From: Streptomyces sp. SN-593 | Lineage (GTDB): Bacteria; Actinomycetota; Actinomycetes; Streptomycetales; Streptomycetaceae | Reading direction: 5' to 3' | Length of the DNA stretch: 64,000 bases | Assembly: GCF_016756395.1 (NCBI RefSeq) | Contig: NZ_AP018365.1 | Span: forward strand, 6,321,001 to 6,385,000 | Shown: piece by piece, positions 47,002 to 55,493 of the stretch | Layout: the number at the start of each line of letters is the position of its first letter | Numbering within the stretch: the first letter of the stretch is position 1 | Position numbers and translations under genes: made by a program | The notes under the pieces: model-generated | What the model saw: the letters and a program-made list of their open reading frames with translations, nothing else | Database searches by the model: none | Told to the model about the DNA's origin: nothing

Positions 47002-47927
47002 AGTACGTCAGCTACCTGTTCGGCGGCCTGTCCACCCTCGCCGCCGCGATCTACCTCGTCATCTACCTCTACCGCTGGGAGTGGCAGCGGGCCGTGCTCT
47101 GCGGGGTGCTGCTGCTCGCGGTGGAGGGCTTCCTGGTCTGCGCGATCCTGCTCGGCCGGATGGGCCGACTGGAGCGCCGGCTGAACGACGCGGACGCGCG
47201 CGCCGAGGAGATCCGGCGCCGGCTGGAGCACGCCCGCGAGCAGTCCGCCCCGCACCCCTTCCGCTGGCTCGGCGCCGAGCACCGAGACGGGGCCGGCCGG
47301 GGCGGCGGCACCACGGGCACGTTCGTCTTCGTGCCGATCCTGATGGTGACCGGTGCCGCGCTGTCCGGGGTCGCCTGGGTGATCCAGCGGATCGCGGCCG
47401 CCACCGCGCGGCCCGGGGCGGAGCGACGCCTCGCCGGGCGGCTTGCCCCGCTGGCGGCGCCGCCGGGCGGCGTGCACGGCGCCGTACCGCAGTTGGAGGA
47501 CCGGCCGGCGGTGCCGCCCGCCCGCCGGGCGCGCGTGCTGCTGTCCGTGGTCGGCTCGGTGGCCGGGCTGGCGCTGCTGGTGTGGGGGGTGCACGCGCTC
47601 GCCGACGCGACCGAGACGCGGGAGGAGGCGCGGCCGAACGCCGCGGCCACGACCGTCGTCTTCCAGGTCGAGGTGCACGGCAGGAGCGACGCGCCCGCCC
47701 GCGAGTTGGCGGCCCGCGACCTGTGGGAGGGCTGCCGCCGGTCCACCTCCGCGCCGAGCCCGGACGCGAGCCTGGGCGTCCTGTCCGACGGCGTCTACGC
47801 GGGTGTGATCCGCCCGGCGCTCAGCTCCCATGACGTGATGCGGCTGCGCGGCTGCCTGACCGACGCCTCCGCCAACCGTGCGACGGCCAGGATCCTCGGT
47901 GACGGCCAGGCCGCCCTCCCGCACTGA
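46998..47927 (+). CDS. membrane protein of unknown function, coupled to the PEP-utilising enzyme
   Basis: 309 residues, not recognised. Two N-terminal helices (SYLFGGLSTLAAAIYLVIYLY and AVLCGVLLLAVEGFLVCAIL) are followed by a short coiled coil (RLERRLNDADARAEEIRRRLEHAREQ). Two more helices follow at about 110-130 (FVFVPILMVTGAALSGVAWVI) and 182-200 (LLSVVGSVAGLALLVWGVHAL), then a soluble outer domain with two Cys (EGCRRS and RGCLTD) that could form a disulfide. The ATG overlaps the upstream stop (ATGA), so the two proteins are made together and may form a membrane complex. Confidence 0.75.
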   Translation: MKYVSYLFGGLSTLAAAIYLVIYLYRWEWQRAVLCGVLLLAVEGFLVCAILLGRMGRLERRLNDADARAEEIRRRLEHAREQSAPHPFRWLGAEHRDGAGRGGGTTGTFVFVPILMVTGAALSGVAWVIQRIAAATARPGAERRLAGRLAPLAAPPGGVHGAVPQLEDRPAVPPARRARVLLSVVGSVAGLALLVWGVHALADATETREEARPNAAATTVVFQVEVHGRSDAPARELAARDLWEGCRRSTSAPSPDASLGVLSDGVYAGVIRPALSSHDVMRLRGCLTDASANRATARILGDGQAALPH

Positions 47928-48302
47928 CACCGCCCGCACCCGCACTGGCACCTCCCGCACCGACCACACCCCGTACGGGCCCTTCCCGCGCCCACATCCT
48001 CGGCACGGGCGCCTTCCACCAGGGCACTTCCTCCACGGACGGTCCCGCCTCGGACGGTTCCGCCCCCGGACACCCCGCACGGTCGTGCCGTGCCCCGGCC
48101 GCACCCCGCGCCGCTCAGTGCCCCGCCCCGGCGCGGCCGGGTCGGCGCCCGCCGCCCTTCGGCGGCCCCCTCGCGGCGAGGGCGCCGTACCCGCCCGGGC
48201 ACGCACCGGCGCCGCCGCTCCGCTCCGGCGGCGGGTAGCCTGCTCGTACGGCGCCGGCCCCGGGCAGGGACGGCGGCCACCGTCCCCCGTTCCACCCAGG
48301 TG
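47928..48302. other. 375-base C-rich gap without a clear gene
   Basis: The plus strand is strikingly C-rich with many CCGCAC/CACGG-like words, giving open frames on several strands that read as low-complexity Arg/Pro sequence and match no family. No strong hairpin or promoter was found; TAGCCT at about 48236 is a weak -10 candidate for the phosphatase gene. Confidence 0.5.
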
Positions 48303-49124
48303 GTGAACAGCGCCTTGTCCCAGGCACCTACCTCACCGTCCCCCGTGGCGCCCGCGCTCTCCCCGGCGCCCGCCGTGGCGGCCTCCCCGTGCGCTTCCGC
48401 ACCTCCGCTGCCGCCGGCCGCCCCACCGCTGCCGCTGCCGGTGCCGCCCGGCGTGCGAGGACCCGCCCGGCCCGCGCGGGTCCTCGCCCGCCGCACCGCC
48501 AAGGTGCTGCTGTGCTGCCTGCTCGGCTACGGCGTGCTGTGGGCGGGCGCGGCCGGCGGCATGGTCGCGCTGACCGCGTGGGCCCGGCACGACGCCTCCG
48601 GCGGCCGCCACACCTCCGCCGGGATCAACCACTTCCTCAAGGTCGGCGCCAAGGTCTACCGCGGGTCCGCGCCCACCGCGCCCGGCTACCGGGAGCTGGC
48701 CGACGACGGCATCCGCACGGTGGTGGACCTGCGCGCGGAGAACCTGTCCGCCCGGGAACTGGCGCTCCCCGCGCAGGCCGGGCTGACCGTGGTCAGGCTG
48801 CCGATCCGGGACGGCCAGACCCCCACCGAGCAGCAGGTCGACGACTTCCTGCGGATCGTCAGGGCGTCCGACGGCCCGGTGTACGTGCACTGCGGCGCGG
48901 GCGTCGGACGGACCGGTGCGATGATCGCCTCCTACCTGGTGCGCACCGGCCAGGCGACCGCCGGGCAGGCCGCGCTGCGGACGGTGGCGGTCGGCCCTCC
49001 CTCGATCGAGCAGGTCTACTACGTCCTGCACGCGCAGCGGCACACCAGCAGGCAGCCGCCCGCGCTGGTGAGCGGGATCAGTCGGCTGCTCGACGCGCCC
49101 CGCCGGATCAAGGCGTCGCTGTGA
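48303..49124 (+). CDS. membrane-anchored dual-specificity/tyrosine phosphatase-like protein
   Basis: About 273 residues from a GTG near 48303; the start is uncertain because no good ribosome-binding site is seen. A Pro/Ala-rich N-terminus (about 60 residues) is followed by one membrane helix (VLLCCLLGYGVLWAGAAGGMVAL) and then a phosphatase domain. The catalytic P-loop is YVHCGAGVGRTGAMIASYLV (HCx5RT), and GIRTVVDLRAENLS with PIRDGQTPTEQQVDDFLRI gives the acid-loop region. It probably removes phosphate from protein, lipid or polyphosphate substrates. Its position next to a putative phosphotransferase pair is suggestive but unproven. Confidence 0.8.
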   Translation: MNSALSQAPTSPSPVAPALSPAPAVAASPCASAPPLPPAAPPLPLPVPPGVRGPARPARVLARRTAKVLLCCLLGYGVLWAGAAGGMVALTAWARHDASGGRHTSAGINHFLKVGAKVYRGSAPTAPGYRELADDGIRTVVDLRAENLSARELALPAQAGLTVVRLPIRDGQTPTEQQVDDFLRIVRASDGPVYVHCGAGVGRTGAMIASYLVRTGQATAGQAALRTVAVGPPSIEQVYYVLHAQRHTSRQPPALVSGISRLLDAPRRIKASL

Positions 49125-49264
49125 GGCGGCGCCCGGCGGCATGGCAGGCTTGTCGGTAGCGCGGTCGTGTGCCGCGCCACGGCCGCGCGCACGCGGCGCG
49201 GGCACGGCGAAGACAGCGAAGATGCGGCCTCACGGCAGCCGAACAGCAGAAGCGGAGCGTCAAG

Positions 49265-50224
49265 GTGCAGCGGTGGCGGGGCTTGGAGGACGTACCCGGG
49301 GACTGGGGCCGCAGCGTCGTCACCATCGGGTCGTACGACGGTGTGCACCGCGGCCACCAGCTCATCATGGGGCGGGCGGTGCAGCGGGCCGGTGAGTTGG
49401 GGCTGCCCTCGGTCGTGGTCACCTTCGACCCGCACCCCAGCGAGGTGGTCCGCCCCGGCAGCCACCCCCCGCTGCTGTCGGCCCACCACCGCAGGGCCGA
49501 ACTCGTCGCGGAACTCGGTGTGGACGCGCTGCTGATCCTCCCGTTCACCAGCGAGTTCTCCAAGCTGACGCCGAGTGAGTTCGTGCGCACCGTGCTGGTG
49601 GACGGCCTGCACGCCAAACTCGTGGTGGAGGGGCCGAACTTCCGGTTCGGCCACAAGGCCGCCGGCGACGTGGACTTCCTGTCCGCGCTCGGCCTGAAGT
49701 ACGACTACGACCTGGAGGTCGTGGACCTGTTCGTGCGCGGGACCGCCGGCGGCGGCGAGCCGTTCTCCTCCTCGCTGACCCGGCGGCTGATCGCCGGGGG
49801 CGACGTGGCGGGGGCCGCGGAGGTGCTGGGCCGCCCGCACCGGGTGGAGGGCGTGGTCGTGCGCGGCGCGCAGCGCGGCCGCGAACTCGGCTTCCCCACC
49901 GCCAACGTGGAGACGCTGCCGCACACCGCGATCCCCGCGGACGGCGTCTACGCCGGCTGGTTGCACGTGGACGGCGAGCCGATGCCCGCCGCGATCTCCG
50001 TCGGCACCAACCCCACCTTCGACGGCACCGCCCGCACCGTCGAGGCGTACGCCATCGACCGCGTCGGCCTCGACCTCTACGGCCTGCACGTCGCGGTGGA
50101 CTTCCTCGCCTACCTGCGCGGCATGGAGAAGTTCGACACGATCGAAGCCCTCCTGGAGCGCATGTCCGACGACGTCAAGCGCGCCCGCGAACTCCTCGAA
50201 ACCACCGAACCCCCGCGCACCTGA
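49265..50224 (+). CDS. ribF: bifunctional riboflavin kinase/FAD synthetase
   Basis: 319 residues from the GTG at 49265 (MQRWRGLEDVPGDWGRSVVT), with GGAG 7 bases upstream. The FMN adenylyltransferase domain starts TIGSYDGVHRGHQLIM, and the C-terminal riboflavin kinase domain has RGRELGFPTANVETLPHTAIPADGVYAGW, the PTAN motif holding the ATP/Mg site. It makes FMN and then FAD, cofactors for several flavoproteins in this window. ribF commonly sits directly after truB; here four genes separate them. Confidence 0.95.
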   Translation: MQRWRGLEDVPGDWGRSVVTIGSYDGVHRGHQLIMGRAVQRAGELGLPSVVVTFDPHPSEVVRPGSHPPLLSAHHRRAELVAELGVDALLILPFTSEFSKLTPSEFVRTVLVDGLHAKLVVEGPNFRFGHKAAGDVDFLSALGLKYDYDLEVVDLFVRGTAGGGEPFSSSLTRRLIAGGDVAGAAEVLGRPHRVEGVVVRGAQRGRELGFPTANVETLPHTAIPADGVYAGWLHVDGEPMPAAISVGTNPTFDGTARTVEAYAIDRVGLDLYGLHVAVDFLAYLRGMEKFDTIEALLERMSDDVKRARELLETTEPPRT

Positions 50225-50310
50225 CCGCGCGCGTCCGACCGTTGGGCCCACCCGGGCCCGCCCGGTCGTTCCCGGCGCTCGGGCGGCGCCCCGGTGCCGG
50301 CCTTCGTCAC

Positions 50311-50427
50311 GGCCCCTGTCCTACGGCAGGGGCCGCCGCCGTGGTGGTCCACGACGGCGGCCCCGGGCCACGCGTCCGATCCGATGCCCGAGGCCCGACG
50401 CCGTATCCGACGCGCCGGGCCTCGGGC
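50311..50427. terminator. three terminator hairpins between convergent ribF and MinD-like genes
   Basis: Hairpin 1 has 8-bp arms 50311-50318/50327-50334. Hairpin 2 has 16-base arms 50329-50344/50349-50364 with one mismatch and competes with the first. Hairpin 3 has perfect 12-bp arms 50386-50397/50416-50427 and ends 3 bases from the MinD-like stop. They can terminate both convergent transcripts. Confidence 0.7.
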
Positions 50428-50429
50428 GG

Positions 50430-53400
50430 TCAGTACTGCGGCGGCGGGGGCGCCGGGTACCCGTAGCCCTGCTGCGGGTCCTGCGGCGGCTGGCCGGGCT
50501 GGCCCGGTTGCCCCGGTTGCCCCTCCTGCGGCCAGCCCTGCTGGGGCTGCGGCGCCTGCGGCTGCGCCGACTCCGGCTGGAAGCCCGGCCGGTCCGGTGC
50601 CTGCGGCATCTGCGGCCCCTGCGGCATCTGCGGCGCCGGCGTGTACGGCTGCGGCGGCCCCTGCGGCGCGGCACCGTACTGGCCGGGCGGGACCTGACCG
50701 GGCGGCATCGGCTGTGCGCCGTAGGGACCGGGCTGGGCGGGGGGAGGACCGTACGGTCCGGCGGGCGGGCCGTAGGGTCCCGGGCCTTGCTCGGGGCCGG
50801 CACCGGGGTGCGGCGCGTGCGGCCCGGGCTGCCCCGGCGCGGGGTACGCCTGCGGACCGCCCTCCTGCGGGCCGCCGTACGGGGCCGGCGGCGGGTACGC
50901 CCCCGGCTGGCCCGGCTGCTGGCCGGCGGCCGGGTAGCCGGGCTGGCCCGGCATCGGCGGCGCCTGTACCGGCGGCGGGTTGCTGCCGTCCTGCGTCCAC
51001 AGCCCCTGCGCCTGCTGCGCCCGTACGAAGTCCTCGGCCACCATCGCGGACAGGTTGAAGTACGCCTCACGCGTCTTGGGCCGCATCATGTCGAGGTCGA
51101 CCTCGGCGCCCGCCGCGAGGTGCTCGTCGAACGGCACCACCTGCACGCCCCGGCAACGGGTCCGGAAGTGCGCCACGATGTCGTCGACCTTGATCATCTT
51201 CCCGGTCTCGCGCACCCCGGAGATCACCGTGATGCTGCGTGCGACCAGGTCCGCGTAGCCGTGCGCGGACAGCCAGTCGAGCGTGGTGCTCGCGCTGGAC
51301 GCGCCGTCGACGGACGGCGTCGAAACGATGATGAGCTGGTCGGCCAGGTCCAGCACCCCGCGCATCGCGCTGTAGAGCAGGCCGGTGCCCGAGTCGGTGA
51401 GGATCACCGGGTACTGGCGGCCCAGCACGTCGATGGCCCGCCGGTAGTCCTCGTCGCTGAACGCCGTCGAGACCGCCGGGTCCACGTCGTTGGCGATGAT
51501 CTCCAGGCCCGAGGGCGCCTGCGAGGTGAACCGCCGGATGTCCATGTAGCTGTTGAGGTACGGGATCGCCTGTACCAGGTCGCGGATGGTCGCACCGGTC
51601 TCCCGGCGCACCCGGCGGCCGAGCGTGCCCGCGTCGGGGTTGGCGTCGATCGCGAGGATCTTGTCCTGCCGCTCGCTGGCGAGGGTGGAGCCGAGCGCGG
51701 TGGTGGTGGTCGTCTTGCCGACACCGCCCTTGAGGCTGATCACCGCGATCCGGTAGCAGGACAGCACGGGGGTGCGGATGAGCTCCAACTTCCGCTTCCG
51801 CTCCGCCTCCTCCTTCTTCCCGCCGATCTTGAACCGGGACGGCTGGGCGTTGGCACCCGGCTTCTTCGGCTTCGGCTGGTTGCGCAGCAGCCGGTCCGAA
51901 CTCAGCTCGACGGCCGCGGTGTAGCCGAGCGGCGCGCCTCCCTGCGCGGTGCGCTGGCGCTGGTCGGGTGTCACGGTCGGCCAGCCGCCGGCCCGCGGGT
52001 CCACGGGAGCGGTCGGCGCGGCGGGCGCGGCGGGCGCCGGGGGCGCGGCCTCGGGGGCGCCGGGCTGCCCCGGCTGGTTCTGCTGCGGGAAGCCGTACGC
52101 GCCGTGCTGGGGCAGCGGTTGGAGCGACCCCGCCTCGGGCTGCGGGGCTCCGGGCTGCCGCGGGAAGCCGTAGCCGCCGTCCGGACCGGCCTCGGCGGCC
52201 GGGACCTCCGGCTGTCCCAGTGGCGGCCACCCCTGCTGCCCGGGCTGCTGCGGTACGCCGCCGGGCGGCCCGGCCTGCTGCTGCGGCAGCCCGGTCGGCG
52301 CCGGGGCGGGTGCGTACGGCTGCGAGCCGTCCGCGGGGGGCAGCGCGTGAGGCGGCGCGGGTGCGGGTGCCTGCGGCCGGCCCTGCTGCGGTACGGGCGC
52401 ACCCTGCTGCGGGAAGCCGTAACCGGCCGGTGCCGGCTGAGCGGTGACGGCCTCGGGCGCCTGGGGCGCCTGGGGCGCCTGCGGAACCTGGGGGGCCTGC
52501 GGGATGGCGGGCGGTGCGGGCACGGGTGCCGGTGGGGCCGGCGCGGGCGCGGGCTGCGGCTGGGCGTACCCCGTGGGGCCCGCCTGCGGCTGGGGCGCGG
52601 GGGAGTGCTGCGGGGGGAAGCCGTATCCGGCGGGCCGGGGCTCCTGCGGCGCGGCCGGCGGCGGGGGAACCGCCGCGGGCTGCGGCAGGGCGTACCCGGC
52701 CGGGCTCGGGAGTTCGTAGCCGGACGGCGATGCCGGGGGCTGGGGCTGGGGACTCTGCGGCGGCAGGGGCGCGGGCGCGGCGGGCTCGACCGGTGCGGCA
52801 GGGCCCGCGGCTGGCTGCGGCTGGGCGTACCCCGAGGGAGCGGGCGGCTGGTCCGCGGGCGCACCCGGTACCGGCGCGGCGGGCTGCGCCGGGCCGGACT
52901 GCTGGGGGAACCCGTAGGTGTTCGGCAGTTGCGCGGGCTCGCCCTGCTGGGCGGGGGATTGTGGTGCCTCGGGCTGCGCCGGTCCGGATTGCTGGGGGAA
53001 CCCGTAGGTGTTCGGCGGTTGCGCGGGCCCGCCCTGCTGGGCGGTCGGCGGCGCGGGGTAGCCGTACCCGGCCGGGATGACCGGTGCGCCCACCGGCGGC
53101 GGGAAGTCCAGGCCCGGCAGTTCGGCGGCCGGTGCCACCGGAGGAGCCGGTGCCAGCGGGGGAGCGGGTGCGACCGGTGCTGCCGGTGCGGGCGGGGCCG
53201 GCTCCTCGGCGCGCTGGAACTGCGGCGGCAGCGGCGGCACCGGCCCCCGCGGGGCGTCCGGCGTCCAGGGCTTCGGGTCGGTGGCGGGCGGCACCGGCAG
53301 CGGTGTCCACACCGGCGCGCGCTTCTGCGGCGGCGCGTCCTCCGCCTCGGACGGCTGTGCGGTCGGGGGTGCCGGCGGCGTCGGTGCCGCCGGCACCGGC

Positions 53401-54338
53401 GCCTCGGGCGCCGTCGCGGCCGCCGGCTCCGCGGCCTCGGGGACCGCCGCGACCGGTCGTGCGTCGTCCTGCGGCCCCTCGTCCGCGGACGGGTCCTCGT
53501 CCGCCGGCTGCTCGCGCCCGGGCCGCCCGACCTTCGCCAGCATCGCGGCCGCCCGCTCCTCGATCTCCCGCCGCATCGCGGCGGGGGTGAAGTGGAGCGT
53601 CGAGTCGCCCGACGGCTGCCGCGAGCGCGCCGCTTCGGCGGCGGCCTCGTCCTTCGACATGAGTTCGGACCCCGGCGGCAGAGGAGGCGCGCCGTCGTCA
53701 TCGTCGTCATCGTCGTCGGGCGAGGAGGGCTCGTCGTCCTCGACGAGCGGCGCCCCCTCGTCCGCCTGGTCGGCGGCGGAAGGCCGCGGGATGGACGGCA
53801 CGGACGACGCGGACCAGGACGGCTTCGCGTCCTCCGGCTCCGGCACGGGCTCCGCGGCGGGCCCGGCGGCGGCCGGCCGGGGGATCGACGGCACCGAACC
53901 CGCCGACCACGACGGCCGGTCCGCGTCCGACGGGGCGGGCCCGCCCGCGCCGACCCGGCCGCCCGCGTCCGAGCCGGAGGACGGCACCGGCGGGAGGGAG
54001 GCCGCCGACCACGACGACGCGTCGCCCGGCGCGCCGCCCGTGCCCGGCTCGGCCGCGGGCCGCGGCTCCCAGACCGGCGTGCGCGGCGCCGTGGTACCGG
54101 CGCCGTCCGCCGCGGCCGTGGAGCCGGGCCCGCCGTCGCCGTCAGCGGCGTTGGCGTTCGCGTCCGCGTCCGCCTCGTCATCGGCCTCGGAACCGCTGTC
54201 GGTGCTGCTCTGCATGTACCAGGCCGGAGGGGTGAAATCGAAGCGGTACTCGCCGGTGATGTCCGAGACCTCACCCCCGGAGGGACCTTCGACAGGGGCG
54301 GCCCCGCCCACGCGGTCGTCGTCCCGATCGCTGCTCAC
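50430..54338 (-). CDS. giant Pro/Gln-rich MinD/ParA-like ATPase, type VII secretion-associated type
   Basis: 1302 residues; GTG at 54338 with GGAGG upstream. Residues 1-290 are acidic, containing ITGEYRFDFTPPAWYMQS and a similar STLHFTPAAMRREIEERAAAML. Residues 290-830 are Pro/Gln/Ala repeats with many YGFPQQ units. A ParA/MinD ATPase follows: KGGVGKTTTTT (Lys875), AIDANPDAGTLGRR, ILTDSGTGLLYSAMRG. A second Pro/Gln/Gly tail ends the protein. From memory, the ATPase beside streptomycete ESX/WXG100 genes and mycobacterial EspI has this layout. No EsxA/B, EccC, EccD or MycP gene is near. It probably works in protein export or its positioning. Confidence 0.8.
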   Translation of the reverse strand: MSSDRDDDRVGGAAPVEGPSGGEVSDITGEYRFDFTPPAWYMQSSTDSGSEADDEADADANANAADGDGGPGSTAAADGAGTTAPRTPVWEPRPAAEPGTGGAPGDASSWSAASLPPVPSSGSDAGGRVGAGGPAPSDADRPSWSAGSVPSIPRPAAAGPAAEPVPEPEDAKPSWSASSVPSIPRPSAADQADEGAPLVEDDEPSSPDDDDDDDDGAPPLPPGSELMSKDEAAAEAARSRQPSGDSTLHFTPAAMRREIEERAAAMLAKVGRPGREQPADEDPSADEGPQDDARPVAAVPEAAEPAAATAPEAPVPAAPTPPAPPTAQPSEAEDAPPQKRAPVWTPLPVPPATDPKPWTPDAPRGPVPPLPPQFQRAEEPAPPAPAAPVAPAPPLAPAPPVAPAAELPGLDFPPPVGAPVIPAGYGYPAPPTAQQGGPAQPPNTYGFPQQSGPAQPEAPQSPAQQGEPAQLPNTYGFPQQSGPAQPAAPVPGAPADQPPAPSGYAQPQPAAGPAAPVEPAAPAPLPPQSPQPQPPASPSGYELPSPAGYALPQPAAVPPPPAAPQEPRPAGYGFPPQHSPAPQPQAGPTGYAQPQPAPAPAPPAPVPAPPAIPQAPQVPQAPQAPQAPEAVTAQPAPAGYGFPQQGAPVPQQGRPQAPAPAPPHALPPADGSQPYAPAPAPTGLPQQQAGPPGGVPQQPGQQGWPPLGQPEVPAAEAGPDGGYGFPRQPGAPQPEAGSLQPLPQHGAYGFPQQNQPGQPGAPEAAPPAPAAPAAPTAPVDPRAGGWPTVTPDQRQRTAQGGAPLGYTAAVELSSDRLLRNQPKPKKPGANAQPSRFKIGGKKEEAERKRKLELIRTPVLSCYRIAVISLKGGVGKTTTTTALGSTLASERQDKILAIDANPDAGTLGRRVRRETGATIRDLVQAIPYLNSYMDIRRFTSQAPSGLEIIANDVDPAVSTAFSDEDYRRAIDVLGRQYPVILTDSGTGLLYSAMRGVLDLADQLIIVSTPSVDGASSASTTLDWLSAHGYADLVARSITVISGVRETGKMIKVDDIVAHFRTRCRGVQVVPFDEHLAAGAEVDLDMMRPKTREAYFNLSAMVAEDFVRAQQAQGLWTQDGSNPPPVQAPPMPGQPGYPAAGQQPGQPGAYPPPAPYGGPQEGGPQAYPAPGQPGPHAPHPGAGPEQGPGPYGPPAGPYGPPPAQPGPYGAQPMPPGQVPPGQYGAAPQGPPQPYTPAPQMPQGPQMPQAPDRPGFQPESAQPQAPQPQQGWPQEGQPGQPGQPGQPPQDPQQGYGYPAPPPPQY
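52881..53044 (-). repeat. two 74-bp direct repeats in the MinD-like gene
   Basis: Copies at 52881-52954 and 52971-53044 differ at only 4 of 74 positions and are offset by 90 bases, so the frame is kept. They encode the repeated GP(A)Q-P-NTYGFPQQSGPAQP linker segment. Confidence 0.85.
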
Positions 54339-54582
54339 AATGCCTCCAGGTCTGCGTCGGGGAGCAATGCGTCACCGTCTCCCCACCCCGTGCGCCGCCG
54401 GGCGTCTGCGCGCCCCGCGGTCCCCGCCACTTCGACGGACAGCCTAATAGCCGGTCGCCGTACGCCGTCAGGCCGTTCGGACACCCTTTCCGCTCCTTCC
54501 CGCCCGAATCGCCCCGGACACCTGGGGCCCGCCCGCCCCGCGCCCGCGCCCGGTGCCGCCGCCCCGCCGCCCTTCCGGCGCC

Positions 54583-54624
54583 GCGGAGCTATGCGCGTAT
54601 ACGGCGGAGCTATGCGCGTATACG
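54583..54624 (+). repeat. perfect 21-bp tandem duplication in the promoter of the CPT-like kinase
   Basis: The 21-base unit beginning GCGGAGCTATGCGCG and ending TATACG occurs at 54583-54603 and again at 54604-54624 with no mismatch. Each copy ends in the palindrome CGTATACG. The second copy ends 9 bases before the ATG at 54634, so it overlaps the expected -10 region (TATACGAT). Two full turns of spacing suit a protein-binding operator. Confidence 0.8.
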
Positions 54625-54633
54625 ATCGTCCGC

Positions 54634-55341
54634 ATGCGTCCCGGCCGGATCATCTTCCTCAACGGCACATCCAGTTCGGGCAAGTCCAGCATCGCCCGTG
54701 AGCTTCTGGCGATCCTCGACGGCGACCCCTACTTCCACTTCCCGGTCGACGGCATCAACGCCATGCGGGCGCCCAAGGAGGTCGCCCCCGAGGCCCTCGA
54801 CGCGGTGCTCACCCGCACCCGGATGGGATTCCACCGCGCCGCGGCCGGAATGGCCGCCGCGGGCAACGACCTCGTCCTGGACCACGTGCTGAGCGAGCCG
54901 TGGCGGCTGGACGACTGCCTGACCGTCATGGCCGACGTCGAGGTCTTCCTGATCGGCGTGCACTGCCCGCTGCCGGAGCTCAAGCGCCGCGAGGAGGCGC
55001 GCGGCGACCGCCCGCCGGGCCTCGCCGCCTACCAGTACACCCGGGTCCACGCGCACGGCCTGTACGACTTCGAGTGCGACACCGGCACCGCGTCCCCCCG
55101 CGAGTGCGCGGAACTCGTCAAGGAGTACGTCGAGTCGCGGGTGGCCTGCGGCCGGCCGCCGACCGCGTTCCGGCGGCTGCGCGCCGCCCGCGCCGCCCAG
55201 GCCGGCCGCACGCCGTACCCGCCCGCGTACCCGGTCGACCCTCCGGCGGACCACCCGGCCGGCCACCCGGCGCACCCGGTCCACACGCAGCAGGCCGGCC
55301 GCGCCGGGCCCGCCGCCGGCCGCGCCGTCCACCCGGGGTGA
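54634..55341 (+). CDS. chloramphenicol phosphotransferase-like small-molecule kinase
   Basis: 235 residues from the ATG at 54634 (MRPGRIIFLNGTSSSGKSSI). The Walker A motif GTSSSGKSS at residues 11-19 and DLVLDHVLSEPWRLDDCL, VFLIGVHCPLPELKRREEARGDR (LID-like Arg cluster) and DFECDTGTASPRECAELV match the CPT family of P-loop kinases. The real substrate may not be chloramphenicol; many homologues lie in genomes without it. The last 50 residues are a disordered His/Pro-rich tail. The TATACGAT box just upstream suggests a leaderless transcript. Confidence 0.83.
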   Translation: MRPGRIIFLNGTSSSGKSSIARELLAILDGDPYFHFPVDGINAMRAPKEVAPEALDAVLTRTRMGFHRAAAGMAAAGNDLVLDHVLSEPWRLDDCLTVMADVEVFLIGVHCPLPELKRREEARGDRPPGLAAYQYTRVHAHGLYDFECDTGTASPRECAELVKEYVESRVACGRPPTAFRRLRAARAAQAGRTPYPPAYPVDPPADHPAGHPAHPVHTQQAGRAGPAAGRAVHPG

Positions 55342-55385
55342 CCCGCGGGTAGGACGGTCGACGTGCCCTGGTACCCTGGGTCACG

Positions 55386-55412
55386 GTCACGTGTGTGCAC
55401 GCACCACGTGGC
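55386..55412 (+). promoter_or_regulatory. rpsO leader hairpin
   Basis: CACGTG (55388-55393), one bulged T, GTG, loop CACG, CAC and CACGTG (55405-55410), extended by one G-U and one G-C pair, form a compact stem about 82 bases before the rpsO start. TACCCT at 55372 would start the RNA at about 55384, so the transcript would begin with this hairpin. S15 represses its own mRNA through leader structures in several phyla; that role here is inferred. Confidence 0.45.
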
Positions 55413-55493
55413 AGAGCCTTGCGAGTCATGTGAGATTCCCCCGCGAAGTGGACCGGGGGCGCTCGGAGGCCGTAGACACCCTGAGGAGTCCGT

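Noticed and set aside
52881..53044. A mobile-element or insertion signature from the 74-bp direct repeats
   Set aside because: The copies are in frame, encode the same linker peptide and are flanked by more of the same Pro/Gln-rich repeats, so simple internal duplication explains them.
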